64,000 bases of DNA from contig CM068379.1 in NCBI GenBank assembly GCA_034770075.1, positions 26,101,506-26,165,505 on the forward strand, written 5' to 3'. This document shows, in pieces, positions 11,337-23,403 of this stretch. The translations under genes were made by a program, and so were the position numbers. This stretch comes from Aralia elata. Lineage: Eukaryota > Streptophyta > Magnoliopsida > Apiales > Araliaceae. Each line of letters starts with the position of its first letter. The stretch's first letter is position 1. The notes beneath the pieces are model-generated. The model worked only from the letters and a program-made list of their open reading frames with translations. It did not search any database and was not told the origin of the DNA.

Positions 11337-12101
11337 TCACAACCTACTAAGGTGTCGAACCGCCTTCCTACGTTCTTCCTCCATGATACGGAGCATCGTC
11401 CTGTGATCCAACATGTACCATGGCAAGTCCTCAAACTGAACTGGATAGTGGAAAACTCGATCCTGGGCCCTATCAATCGCTGTCTGAAAAATATAGTTTG
11501 TCTCCTTAATCTTAGCCTTCTTTGCCCGTTCGCCTTCTTCGGAAATATCTACACGTCGAGCGTTGTTCATCTAAGCATCCTCTGCTCTAGCACGTTCCAC
11601 CGACTCCTCACTCAGATCATCCTTCAGTTTCTAAATCTCAAGTTTCATCTTCTCATTCTCAGCTAAAAGGTCTTCCTTTTGGCTTTCTGCCTGAATTAAC
11701 TTCCACTCCACGTCTCCAAGATGTATATCAACATCCTCAATTTTCTCGTTCTTCTGGTCTATAAGAGTCTGGCGTCTATTTGCCTGTCCCTATAATTCTC
11801 TGACTCTATCCTACAACTCTATGGTACGATCATACAAGGCATCGTACATCTCAACATCGACAGAGACAAGGGGTATCTCCTCGGGATCCTCATCATCCTC
11901 CTCAGCCTCTGTCTCAACATCCTCAGAGTCCTCCTCTGAATCAAACTCGAGCTCATACTCCTGACCCACAACAGTGATCAATGGAGATGGCTCTCTCTGT
12001 ATCAACTGCTCCCGGATAACATGGATGTCACGGGGCACCTCCTCTCTAGCCACTCGGGGCTCAACATCCCTAAGCTGACTGAATCCTCCAACATCCGACA
12101 T
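11337..12101 (-). pseudogene. B1 extra ORF upstream of gag, decayed
   Basis: Starts with an ATG at 12101 (MSDVGGFSQLRDVEPRVARE). It has an acidic middle (Asp/Glu-rich, about residues 45-75), and a predicted coiled-coil part is broken by stops. A conserved C-terminal part at 11570-11337 contains RVFHYPVQFEDLPWY and LRIMEEERRKAVRHL. It is homologous to 43594-42840 in B2 and, more distantly, to 55115-55891 in A. I do not recognise a named family. Upstream bases TTTATTGTCAG|GATG look like a splice acceptor just before the start. Confidence 0.65.
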
Positions 12102-12175
12102 CCTGACAATAAAGTTTAAGTTTTAATTAATACTCGGCACTAGTCGTAGCACATAGGTTGTTAACAGACAAGCAC

Positions 12176-15100
12176 TGTCGACGCCGGTTTTTTCCTCTTT
12201 TCCAATTTTAGCCTTTTGATTAGATGATTTTTTGGAAAAGGTCGGCATTAATGTCGACGGGGTTTTGAAAGATCGTTTTTTATGATGAGCCAATTAACCA
12301 AAATCGCCAGTTGGTATATTTGAAATGGATGTACCAACTCATCCGAGTTTTTGTTTTTTATAAATCGATGGCTCATATGTGACTCCGAATTAATTGGTCT
12401 ACGAACCGAGATTCATAGAGTTCGGGGGCTTGCTTAAGCGAGGGGAAGGTGTTAGGCACGCCCCGACTTCCGTGAAACACGGTTACCGCAATCTTGATTC
12501 TTTTCCTATCCTTTAATTCTTGAATGTGTGTGTGTAAGTGCGTGTGTGTGTGTGTGTGCCTATGTGAATGTCGTGGTGAGTTTGCATGAAGAAACCATTT
12601 GGGTTTTGATGAAAAGTCGTGCTTTCTTTTGAGAATGCTTTAGAATGTCATTTGGCTTAACGAGAAAGCTTTATGAGAAAGGTTTGATTTTAATTGTCAA
12701 AAACTTATGAGATTTTCATTAGGTGTCGTTTTGGCAAAAACAAGAGTTTTCTAAACCTTCGTCAGAATAGGAATCGAGATCTATACGTCGCTTTCGTAGG
12801 TGACGGGCAACTTCTAGGGTCTCTTTAACCCTATGCACAAAGGTTTAATAAAACGTTTAGTTTATTTATAAAAACCATTTTTTGGTGATGTTTGAAAACG
12901 ATTTTTTAACCTTCTCGTTAAATAGAAATCGACATTCATTAGCACTCTCAATTTTTAGCCTCGTGAGTCTAATAACCTAATTTGATTGATATTATGGAAA
13001 TCTTATCGTTTTAGCTTTGAAATCAATTTCGTGTCATAAATCAAATCAAAACATAAAAATGCGTTGAGGCTATTCATGGGCATGTAAGCCATCAAAATAA
13101 CCCCAAACGCCAACAATCGCATACTTTCACTGTGACGCCCCCAAATTCGGGTCTCCAAATACCCGGATCTGGTCATCACGATCCAATACAAACATTCACC
13201 TCTAACAACATATGATATCTAAAAGTGCGGAATATAATAAACATACGTTGTTCATTACAAGGTGTTACTAGTCCCAGAATACGATTAACCTTAACAATTA
13301 CACAATCCATACCCTAAATAGCTATCAGGGTTTAAATTACATTAACAGTAATTAACTAACACATGAATCTAAAGTCTGCCATAGGAAGTATATCATTTCA
13401 TCTTTTCTTTTCCTTTGTTCTTCCCTGACGTCTCGGGTTTAGCTACAATGAAGTCATGATATAGCAAGAATGAGCAACGAGTTTGCCCAGCAAGTTTAAA
13501 GTATAACGATAAAGATATATCATGATAAGGGATATAAAAGGGATTTCAACAATAGGATAATCAGAAGCAAGAACATTAAATGCTTTTAGAACAATTGATA
13601 GTCAATAGACTTTGAACGATAACTTCCAGAGGAGTCAATAGCTAGTTGACCCTCTGGTTACTGGCTACAGAATAACGTACTTGAGGGGATCAGCCTCGCG
13701 TACCCTATGTATATGCATAACATTTAATTCTGCTATTTGTACCTTATATACGGTACGTGGGGTACTCCCCTATAAATAAAGGGGTGTTCATACAGTCTAA
13801 GAATCCTTACCATTGATTGGTTCGGATAGCTTTTATAAATTCTCACGTAATTGTCTGACCGAACAAGGGTTCAGACTTAACCATGAATGGTTTGATAGAT
13901 TTCTGAATTTAAATATACGAATTCAAAATGCACGAATGTCAATGAATATACAGATGTGGAATAATTTTGAAAGTAATTAGACCACTTAAAGCATGCTTGG
14001 AGATAAGATTCAAGCTTACAGAATAACTTGCAATAATATATACCTTTTGCATGAATTAAAATACTGCATAAGGTTTTAGAAGTATTGCTCAATGTAAAAG
14101 TTGGGTAAGGAAGAACTTGCAATAATGTAAGGAGTTTAGGGTTAGGAACTTGCCTGCTTGCTCAGCTACAAATAAATTCTAGCTTTAATTAATTGATCTC
14201 GAGTGACCTATCATTGAATAAAGTCGGCTTATCAATTAACATGATTGTATCTTGGCACGCTTTACTATACCATTTACTTAGCAAATAAATAATTCATTAC
14301 CATTTAACATTAGTTAAACGGAATTTATTAATGACCTTTAGCTATTATTTAAGCAGATAATAATTAATCATGGTCACTATCATTTGAATACTCAATTTGT
14401 TACCTTTAATTGTATCTCGGCATGGTTTAACAATCCTTATAAAATAAATTTATTTTGGTTTAAAGATAACGGAAAACCATTGATCAATTATTTAGTTGGT
14501 TTACTCTTAATTATCATCTACATTAGGGGTAATTGAGTAACTATTAATCTTGTCCCTTACTTAACATTAATTAAATACTCAATGTATTAATCCTACACAC
14601 ACTTAATTATTATTAAATATTTATTGAATACTTATTGAGTGCTTATCATCTTCACTTACTAAGGGCCACAGATAATCTTATTAATCTCACTCATACTCAA
14701 TCATTATTTCATTAATGATTAAGTAATTATTATACTTATTAGCTCTATTCATACCTAATTATTATTAATCAAATAATAATTAGATATTTATTATTTATTG
14801 AATAAGTATTTAATTAACTTTATTATTTAATAATATCTATTATCTTTATTAATTTTACTCGTATTTAATTATTAAACAATAATTAAATATTTATTATCCT
14901 TATTTATTATTTATTAATAATTAATAAATAATTACTTGTTCATATTTAATTATTATTATTATTAGATAATAATTAAATATTTACTATTATTTATTGATAA
15001 ATAGTAATTATTTAATAAATTTTATTTATTAGTTTCAATAGCTAGATAATTACAAGAGCATTGTAACTTAAACTTGTTATCCAATAACTTAGCCATTACT

Positions 15101-17752
15101 AGCATAGTTAATTAACAATTAGACCGCAATTAGACTCCCGGGAATTTCACAACCAAGTTAATTTCGTTTTACTAACAAGGATCATTACCCAACACTGATA
15201 TTGACAGAAAATTTAGCGAAACCTGCATTTAGTCTTATTGAGTTCTACTCAATAACCATCATGTCATCATTGTATCGAAAAGGGAAACCAGAACCTGATT
15301 TGAGCATAAATTTGGACACCAAATGAGCATTTCAAAATTTGACAGTAGTTTATACCCAACACACATCCGAAGGCCAGAACTATTAATGTTCAACAGGTCC
15401 CTTAATCAACATAGACTCATACACAGTACGAATCCCAAATTTCAAACCCAAATCAATAAGATGCATTTCCAAAATCAAGGTATATTTTAACCATCACAGG
15501 AACTGATACAACCAGCAAAGCCTAAATGCAGAATTGTAACTCAAACAAAAACCTAATACCATATATATAGCACACCTAACACAGTCGGCAATACCAATCT
15601 AATTACAAAAAAAAAATTCTTAAAGAAACCAACCCATAAAGTTGGCAGCACCAGTTCAAGCTACCAGAACCCTTATGGTTCTTCAATACACAATTTCTTA
15701 ACCCAAAGCAGTACAACCAATACAGGGAAATAATACAGTTTTCAATTATAGAGGAAAGGAAGGGAATCAACAGCTCATGATTATACCTTGAGCTTGCACG
15801 GATTGTCGGTCTTCTGCTTCTCCCAAAATAAGTCACGAAGCCGGACATCCACAAGCCACCTACGGCTGACTCTCCCTTCTCTCCCTTCTCTGCAATTTTT
15901 TTTTTTTTTTCTAACTTGGACTCACAGCAACTCAGTAGCGTTGCTAGTGATTTGGGGACCTCAATTTATAGTCGATTGTTTACCCAACTAGCTGGGCATT
16001 ACCTACATCGTTCAATCAAGGTCCAACGGTAGGAGGGAGTAACGACCGATCGTTCACATCAGCCCCATCAACACCCAGCTAGCTTCGATGGCACCCTCGA
16101 GCCGTGCGTTCCCATCAGTCATTCATCGCCGCGCCTCAATCCGTTGGTCCGATCAATATACGCTCGGTCGTCGATACCTTTTCCCACCTCGACTGCTGGT
16201 TTCTTCGTGCTGCCGCCGGCGCACGCTGGGCGTCCCTCTTCCCCGTCACTCGCTCGCCTGACAGTTTGATTGAGAGTTTGGGGTTGCTAGGCTCGATTTT
16301 GATTTGAGATGTCTAGGGCTTAGGATTTCTTGGTTACAACTGGTCTGAGAGTTTGGCTCGGCTGAAACCCCCAATTAATCCTACCGATCAAACTTTTGTT
16401 TCCCCAATTACTTGGATCCAACCCAATTTTAAATGGATACGACCCGACGGGTAAGAGGAACAAGGAACGGCTCAGATTGGGGGCTGGAAGGGTTTTGGGC
16501 TCAACCCAATAGGGTTGGGTCGGCTGAAAATAAAAGTGGCCCAATGGAAAAAGAAAGTGGGCTCTATCCCATTAAAACTTTGAGCCCAGATTGGAAATAA
16601 TAAAAGAAATGGGTCAATTCAAATGGAACAAAGGTGGCCCAAATATTATTTTCTACTACTTAAATAACTAATTCAATTAATTAATTATTTAAAAATATTT
16701 GTTTCAACAATAATTCCTCGTTTGAATTATTTAATCCGATATTGATAAAATTATTGATTAATTTTCTTCCCAATTTTCTTGCAATTAATTCCTTAGGGTT
16801 AACCCACTAATTTACTCAAACTATTAGTGAGCCCCCTTAAGGCAAAAAAAATTTATTGGATCATATTTTAGATATCATTAAATAATAATACCCACATGGA
16901 TCCGATTAAATTCAAAAAATTAAGAATAATGAATTTATTTATTAAAATAAATTTAATACAGTGTTTAAAATTCCTGGACATTACATTCACTATGACGGGG
17001 CCTTAAACACGATTCTCGCCTTAGTGTCGTTTTAAGGCCCGACGATTACATATTTACAATGAAAACTACATCGTTCCTACTTCTTACATCAAAAGAGGTC
17101 CATCATCGGATTTGGACCATGGGGGTCGCTTTCCTAGGCTCACAACCAAATTTCCACACACCCACACAATGGATACTACAAAAATTAAACAAGCTAAAAT
17201 CGCCAAATGGATATCATCGGGCCATTAGGAAGAATTTCGTTCCATTTGGAACCCTCATTAATAGTCCTTAATCCATGGATCCACAACAATATACAAGAAA
17301 AACTACATTTCACATAACCCAATTGACAAGAAGATTAACAAAATGATATACAAAAATTGCTATGGAAATAATCTTTTCACCTTGCAAATAATCCTCACAA
17401 TAGGTATGAATTTATGTATTGAGTAGAATAGAAGATATATGATATATAATCTTACATAAAAGATATAATTCCTCACTTCTTTTCTCTCTTTTCTCTCTAT
17501 TTTCCTTGCAAATTCTTGCTATTTCTTCCCCTTTTTTCGAGCTGTCGCTGCTGTTTTTCTCTTCTCCTCTCAATCTGCTGAACCTCTTGTATACTGAAGC
17601 GAAAATGAGCTGAAATAGGCTGGCCAAAGCCAGCCGCATATTGATCTGCGGCTGGCCGCAGATCAATCTGCGGCTGGCTGGCCGCCTGCCTTCCACTCAC
17701 CTGGTTTCGAGTTCCGTGTTTCGAGTTCCGTGTTTTCAAAAGGCGCACTTAG
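12176..17752 (-). repeat. Minus-strand C-type LTR, interrupted by H, truncated at one end
   Basis: Begins (as the reverse complement of the LTR end) TGTCGACGCCGG at 12176 and follows the LTR of C to about 13130. After the H insertion it resumes at 16986 and ends near 17752 with CCGTGTTTTCAA...CACTTA. The first roughly 320 bp of the LTR are missing, and the sequence jumps directly into B1 LTR sequence. The two parts plus the missing piece add up to the roughly 2-kb length of the LTR of C. No internal region is attached, so it is a solo or truncated LTR inserted in the leader of B1. Confidence 0.8.
13131..16985 (-). repeat. Solo LTR H (3855 bp) with TSD
   Basis: Flanked by TTCAC at 13126-13130 and 16986-16990. 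The left end is TGTGACGCCCCCAAATTC and the right end GGACATTACA, so the LTR reads on the minus strand, starting TGTAATGTCC and ending GGGGGCGTCACA. Both ends resemble the LTR of element A. It contains the LTR-internal donor/acceptor pair described elsewhere (acceptor edge 13442, donor 14153/14154). The part at 14160-15050 is almost pure A/T, and 15890-16560 is GC-richer. No convincing ORF. At 3.9 kb it is long, so a small hidden insertion is possible. Confidence 0.82.
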
Positions 17753-20066
17753 GGGGATCAGCCCTTTGTACCATGTATGTGCACAACATCTTAATGCTAA
17801 CGCATAAATAAAATCCCCTATATAAGGGTTGTTCATCTCAGTTTGACATCAGAGTCCGCACCAAGGGAAGTTTGGTTTGGATTTACTTCAATAACGTTTC
17901 TAGAATTTAGAACGCTCATCAACTATGGACTAATCGAATCAATAAGGGTTCGCTAGTTAATTAAGGTATAATAAAAATGTAATTGATATTCGAGAATCAA
18001 AGACTGAATCTCACAAAAGATACAATTGAATGAACTAGAATTAAGAACTTGCTCAAGTAAATAATAGCGCTATAAAGCTTGCATGATAGAGGAATGAAGT
18101 TCAGGAACTTGCGTAGAAATAATTAAATAAGGACAAGATACTTGCTTTCAACAAAATAAAAAGATTCGGAGTAGTAAACTTGCTTTCGATGAAATAAAAG
18201 ATTAAGGGTAGAAAACTTGCCTTGTGCGTAGATTACAAATTAAAATTTCACGTTCTTTAATCAACCTATACATCCGGTTTATAAAGCAGTAACAATATTA
18301 GTGACAGTATTATAAACACTTCAAGACTCATTCACATCCAATTTTCATTTTAATCTCTAAACTGTTTTCAGGATATCAATCTCTCTTCAGAAATTGTAAG
18401 CCTAATTATAGCAATATCATACTTATGAATTCCTAAAGCTCAACGTTAAGTTAAGGTCCATCAATCTTATATTCTATAATCAGCAAGTATATGCATCCAA
18501 CTCAACATCTTGGTATTCGTTCAACACATTAATCTAAGTTTTAAACATGCATATGGTGACGTAGCATAACTACAAAGAAAAAAAAATTTAACATTTTCTG
18601 CAGTGAGCTCGTCGGGGCGAGAATTCCTTAACAAAATCTCTCGTCGGGGTGAGAAATTCCTTCACAGTTTTCTCGCCGAGGCGAGAAAACTCAGTTCAAT
18701 GAGCTCGCCAGGGCGAGAAACTCAGTTCATTGAGCTCGCTGGGGCGAGAAACACGAATTTCAAGTTCTGTAGTTCGCGAAGAACACAGAAACAGGCCAAA
18801 ATTTCTAATCTTCTTATTCTTACATCAAATTAAACATACCCAAATACTATAATTCATATATAATCGTTAACCAAGCCTTCTAGCATGATTCTAACAACTT
18901 AAATCGCATAAACCATGAATCTAAGAATCAAAATTTGAGGTTTCTGTCATTTTATCGAAGTTTCTTCAAATTCCATGAAATCATACATAACAGGTTCGTT
19001 ATAACACCAAATTAATCCGTTTAAATCTTGTTTCCTTCATTTTTACATGCATAAACAAAATAAATTATTAATTTAACCGATTAACTTGCAACACCAACAT
19101 CAATTTCATACATATAGTTCATGTTCGTATACAATTACTCTGTAAATTCCAGAACTTCATTCAAACACATAATCTCATGGATTTAATTACTCTAAATCAC
19201 AAATAATTCGTATAAAACACATTTATTCATGCTTACAAACATCTAACATTAATTTATTTAGAATTTAACCAAAAATTCAATTTACAGAGAACTCAGTGTA
19301 CGTTCATAGAACAAAACTCATAAGAACATAAATTAAAGTTTGAAATCAAGGATTTACCTTGATTAGTGCTTGGATTATGCAACAATTGAATGAAACTTCT
19401 TCTCAATTCTCTAATTCCTCTCAATTCTCTCTCTCTCTCTCTCTGTATAAACTTTTAGAAACTGCTGATAGAATGATCGTTATAATAATAATACGTGAAA
19501 AATAAATGGCAGAACATGGTGTCAATTAATAATTGGCACCAACTCCCACTAAGGCCTTGTTTGGCAACTCAATTATTCCTCCCTTCTAATTTATTTTAAT
19601 AAATTACTTATTATATAGTTTAATGTCACATATTTAATCAATTAAATAATCTCATTCAAATCAATTAAATAAAATAAAATAATACCACATTAAATCACAT
19701 AGTCACATGATTAAAATTCTCCTTTATTAATAATGACAAATTATTTAATCTCTAATTAATTATTAAAATAATTAGAGATTACATTATACTTATTTAAATA
19801 ATGCATTTAATCAAATAACTCAATTAAACACATACTTTGAATATAAAAATTCTCCACATCAATTTTACTAATGTAACATATATAATTAAATTAATCTACC
19901 ACAAATTCATCAATTAATCAATTAGTTCAACAAGCAAATCATCGAAAAATATTTATTTAATTCAATAAATATTTAAATTAAATTAAAAAATTCTCGTTCG
20001 TCACATCTTTCCCCCCTTAAAAGGATTATGTCCCCAGAATCACGACTTAATTAATTCGTCCCGTTA
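17753..20066 (-). repeat. 5' LTR of B1, truncated
   Basis: Homologous to the part of the B2 5' LTR from 44391 to 46568. It starts on the minus strand at 20066 with TGTAACGGGACG, followed by the second purine tract and TGTGACGAACGAG at 20018. It lacks the last roughly 560 bp of the LTR, and the primer-binding site is also gone. It holds a GC donor-like CAAG|GCAAG at 18220/18221 and five GC palindromic modules. Confidence 0.78.
18602..18757. repeat. GC palindromic modules in the B1 LTR
   Basis: Five imperfect copies of CTCGCCGGGGCGAG, separated by 15-25 bp of AT-rich sequence with repeated TTCACA/CTCAGTTCA strings. They end at a conserved GTTCGCGAAGAAC inverted repeat. The open frame across them (18603-18833) is a by-product of the repeat. 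Confidence 0.85.
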
Positions 20067-20068
20067 CA

Positions 20069-20093
20069 TTGGTACCTGAATTTGGGGGTATCA
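20069..20093 (+). repeat. Orphan 25-bp LTR end
   Basis: GGTACCTGAATTTGGGGGTATCACA is the plus-strand terminus of a chromovirus LTR; compare the end of G at 47782-47802. It stands head-to-head against the start of the minus-strand B1 LTR, and the Tat integrase fragment begins directly after it. The rest of this LTR is missing, which points to a deletion or recombination. Confidence 0.65.
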
Positions 20094-20316
20094 CAGCCCC
20101 AGTCATTGTGCGTATTAACGTCCGGTAAGCTATCAAGGTAAGAGGCAATAAATCTGGCCGTCCTCGATGATTGGCGACAATTTTCTCCATAATTTTCTTG
20201 ACGTTCATGTTTGCCGCTTCGACAGCACCATTCATTTTTTGTCTGTAAATAACTGAATTGAGATGTTTAATTTTGAACCTGCCGCATACTATCATATTGT
20301 AAAACAGCGGAAGCAT
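20094..20316 (-). pseudogene. Element D integrase, C-terminal fragment (Tat type)
   Basis: Minus-strand translation contains KMNGAVEAANMNVKKIMEKI and LIAYRTLIRTMTGA, the hallmark of Tat/Ogre integrase cores (QxNGAVEAANKN...RT.TGA). It continues the integrase that breaks off at 48548, with insertion E1 (and all that is nested in it) between. It stops at the orphan LTR end. The last 16 residues of the open frame (20047-20093) belong to the neighbouring LTRs. Confidence 0.8.
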
Positions 20317-20317
20317 G

Positions 20318-21269
20318 GCATAAATCGAATTTATTTTTTTTTTGCAATCCCAAGAATCACTTTATGCGATATTATTAATTGAGGAAGGATAAAAGATATA
20401 CCTTATGAAGATGATCAACTCCTTGATGTGATCTTCAAGTTCCAATCTTTTGTTCCTTCACGCTCCTCCAAATCCACGGATTAAACGTAGGTTGCTCAAT
20501 GTGTGCAGCGCTCTAAAGGTGATCCACCAAGAGATGATTATGGAAGAAGTAAATTTAAGTTTACTCTAAACCTTGGATGGGTAGCCATAATTCTCTCTTT
20601 CCTAACTCTTTAGGTTATAGAGAATACTTGCAAGAGTTGCATTAGTCCTTTCCACAATAAGACCTCTCTTATTTATAGACCAACCTTCCATCCTAAACCT
20701 TTTAGGACTTAGGGTTTTAATTTAATTTAACTCCCAAACTATTTAGGAATTAAATAAATAATAAAGAGAAGAAAAAGAAGAAGAATACTTCTTATTAATT
20801 TATAATTAGTATTTCTCCAAATACTTAATTATAAATATTAAGCTATTTAATTTATTCCACTAATAAATTAAATACACTTAATTCATTATTATTAAGCCAA
20901 TTACTTCTAAAATAATATTTTTCTTTTGTGGTGGGACCCTTTAGGTTCAATATTATGTCGGTAGTAGAATAAATAAATTAGAATCATTCTAATATTATTT
21001 ATAATGAATTAAACTATTTTAATTCATATATAAATAAATAATATTTATTCTATATCATCAGGGACACCTTACATTAGTGTATCATGAGTATCCATATAAT
21101 ATGAAATCAACGTTTAATCACATAAAACCTATTCAGTAATTAGTTACCGTACAATTCAATACTTCTACCGCACAATGTCCCGATCAAATATAAAACATGA
21201 AATTTTTGTCAAGTTTTATTTATTTGATCATATGCATTTCGATTCAAAAATGCACAACTCTAGTTAATG
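20318..21269 (-). repeat. LTR-like repeat E1, second half
   Basis: Minus-strand sequence continuing E1 from 47808-48547; the two parts were separated by solo LTR G. It ends with GCCATGCTTCCGCTG, a terminus I associate with plant Copia-type LTRs. A TATA box candidate (TATAAATA, plus positions 20670-20677) sits upstream of a leader-like region with GT- and AG-rich sequence. No ORF with a recognisable domain. E1 interrupts the integrase of D. Confidence 0.6.
20670..20677 (-). promoter_or_regulatory. TATA box candidate in E1
   Basis: TATAAATA on the minus strand, about 340 bp before the end of the repeat. This suits an LTR promoter driving transcription toward lower coordinates. Confidence 0.4.
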
Positions 21270-22526
21270 TGTGACGAACGAGAATTTTGTAATTTAATTT
21301 AAATATTTATTGAATTGAATAAATATTTTTCGATGATTTGATTGTTGAATTAATCGGTTAATTGATGAATTTGTGGTAGATTAATGTAATTATATGTGTT
21401 ACATTAGTTAAATTGATGTGGAGGATTTTTATATTTAAAGTATGTGTTTAATTGAGTTTATTTGATTAAATACATTATTTAAATAAGTATAATATTATTT
21501 CTAATTAATTTAATAATTAATTAGGAATTTAATAATTTGTCATTAATAAAGGAGAATTTTATTTATGTGACTATGTGATTTAATGTAGAATTATTCTATT
21601 TTATTTAATTGATTTAAATGAGATTATTTAGTTAATTAAAAATGTGACATTAAACTATATAATAAGTAAGTTATTAAAATAAATTAGAAGGAAGAATAAA
21701 TGACTAGCCAAACAAGGCCTTAGGGGAGGTTGGAGTCAGTTAACCCATTATGGGATTAATTGACATCCATGATTATGTCAGTTCTGCATTATTACGTATT
21801 ATCAGTCATTCAACTTCATTCCTAATAGCTAAACACAGAGAGAAATATAGAAAGAGTTTTGAGAGTATTGGAAGAATTGTAGAATTTCTCATCATTCCCT
21901 AGCATTCTAAGTTATTAATTTAAGGTAATTCTTCTAACTAAGTTTAATTTACATTTTAAATTCTTCCATGAAAGTAGTCTGTAAGTTTTCTGATAATGGA
22001 CCTTCATGTGTAATTGATTGTAAATTGTTTATAATTATTTAAATGCATGTATAATTTACTGTATGATGTTTATAAATTGTTTAATTGGTTGAATTTATGA
22101 GATTACGCCTTTAGTTAGAAGTTCTGAAAGTTACAGAGTAGTTACATATGAATATGAACTATATCTATGAAATTGATGTCTGTGTTACAAGTTAATCGGT
22201 TAAATTGATAATTTATTTTGTTTATGCATGTAAAAATGAAGGAAACAAGATTTAAACGGATTAATTTGGTGTTATAACGAACCTGTTATGTGTGATTTCA
22301 TGGAATTTGAAGAAACTTTGATAAAATGACAGAAACCTCAAATTTTGATTCTTAGATTCATGGTTTATACGATTTAAGTTGTTAGAATCATGTTAGAAGG
22401 CTTGGGTAACGATTATATGTGAATTATAGTATTTGGGTATGTTTAATTTGATGTAAGAATAAGAAGATTAAAAATTTTTGGCCTGTTTCTGTGTTCTTCG
22501 CGAACTGCAGAATCTGGAATTCATGT

Positions 22527-22676
22527 TTCTCACCCCGGCGAGCTCAATGAATTGAGTTTCTCGCCCCGGCGAGCTCACTGAACTGAGTTTTCTCACCCCG
22601 GCGAGAAAACTGTGAAGGAATTTCTCGCCCCGACGAGAGATTTTGTTAAGGAATTCTCACCCCGGCGAGCTCACTG
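22527..22676. repeat. GC palindromic modules in solo LTR G
   Basis: Five copies of (T)TCTCGCCCCGGCGAG variants with the same AT-rich spacers as in B1, in inverse orientation. The GTTCTTCGCGAAC inverted repeat adjoins them. This shows that the module array is an inherited part of the family LTR. Confidence 0.85.
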
Positions 22677-22855
22677 CAGAAAATGTTAAATTTTTCTTTC
22701 TTTGTAGTTATGCTACATCACCCTATGCATGTTTAAAACTTAGATTAATGTGTTGAACGAATACCAAGATGTTGAGTTGGGTGCATATACTTGCTGATTA
22801 TAGAATATAAGATTGATGGACCTTAACTTAACGTTGAGTTTTAGGAATTCATAAG

Positions 22856-22860
22856 TATGA
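22856..22860. repeat. TSD of B2 (TATGA), left copy
   Basis: TATGA directly before TGTGACACCC. The right copy is at 46569-46573, directly after ...TTTGTCACA. Removing 22861-46573 restores a continuous solo LTR G. Confidence 0.92.
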
Positions 22861-23403
22861 TGTGACACCCCCAAATCCGAGTACTACGTTTCCTCAGGAT
22901 TTGGTGTTCACTATCCATATACATCACATTACATCTAACTACCCATTCATTCATAATGGAAATACTATTAATGGAAATAGAAATCTCCCATTAAGGGTTA
23001 CAACATCATTCATAAATAAATCCCAGGTCATCTAACCTTAACATAACATCAGTGCGGAAACATAAATTAAGTCTATTACATAACATCATTAAAATAAGTA
23101 CAACAAGTCTTCATCACTTGTTTGCTTTTCCTTTACCCTTACTAGTAGATGGCTCGTCAGTTCTTTTAACCTTAGCTGCAATGTTATTATGCAAGGGTGA
23201 GCAATGATTGCCCAGCAAGTATAACAACAACAGCAATAATAACATGCGAAATAATTAATGGATATTGAATAATCGAAGATTTAGCTTTTGAGTCAAGAAT
23301 GTAAGACAAGATTCAAAAGAACGTCTGACGGTCTTAAGACCACGAACTATGTCCCAGGTTATCAAGTATTTCTACTTTAAACCTTTAACAATCATAAGAC
23401 TAT
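22861..23403 (-). repeat. 3' LTR of B2, distal part
   Basis: Matches the first 543 bp of the 5' LTR at 43827 nearly base for base. Element J is inserted after the ACTAT at 23399-23403. It contains the K/G-rich tail exon candidate on the minus strand at about 23115-23180. Confidence 0.92.

Larger units (their letters stand above)
5693..20066 (-). mobile_element. Element B1: decayed chromovirus (Tekay/Del-like), with nested insertions
   Basis: A minus-strand Ty3/gypsy element. The 5' LTR is 17753-20066. The leader and extra ORF lie near 12101-11337, gag at 11042-10033, pol at 9948-6532, and the start of the 3' LTR at 6481-5693. The 3' LTR is cut by element C at 5692/5693. The leader is cut by a C-type LTR at 12175/12176. 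The end of the 5' LTR and part of the leader are missing at 17752/17753. Many in-frame stops make it clearly inactive. It seems to sit in the integrase of the old element D, which is found at 20094. Confidence 0.85.
21270..22860 (+). repeat. Solo LTR G, left part
   Basis: A plus-strand chromovirus LTR starting TGTGACGAACGAG. It is interrupted by B2 at 22861 and resumes at 46574, ending near 47802 with GGGGGTACA. Together the parts give about 2.8 kb. The flanks TAATG (21265-21269) and CAATG (47803-47807) look like a TSD with one change. It is nearly a reverse complement of the B1 5' LTR, so G belongs to the same family. Confidence 0.8.

Noticed and set aside
18603..18833. ORFs rich in SRRGE/LAGAR/SPGRE peptides, here and at 24538-24912, 27971-28357, 35274-35567, 36463-36867 and 45093-45501
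   Set aside because: All run through the GC palindromic modules in any frame and strand. Their peptides are only translations of CTCGCCGGGGCGAG.
20047..20093. C-terminal residues of the integrase fragment ORF
   Set aside because: This part is translated from the orphan LTR end and the B1 LTR, so it is not integrase.
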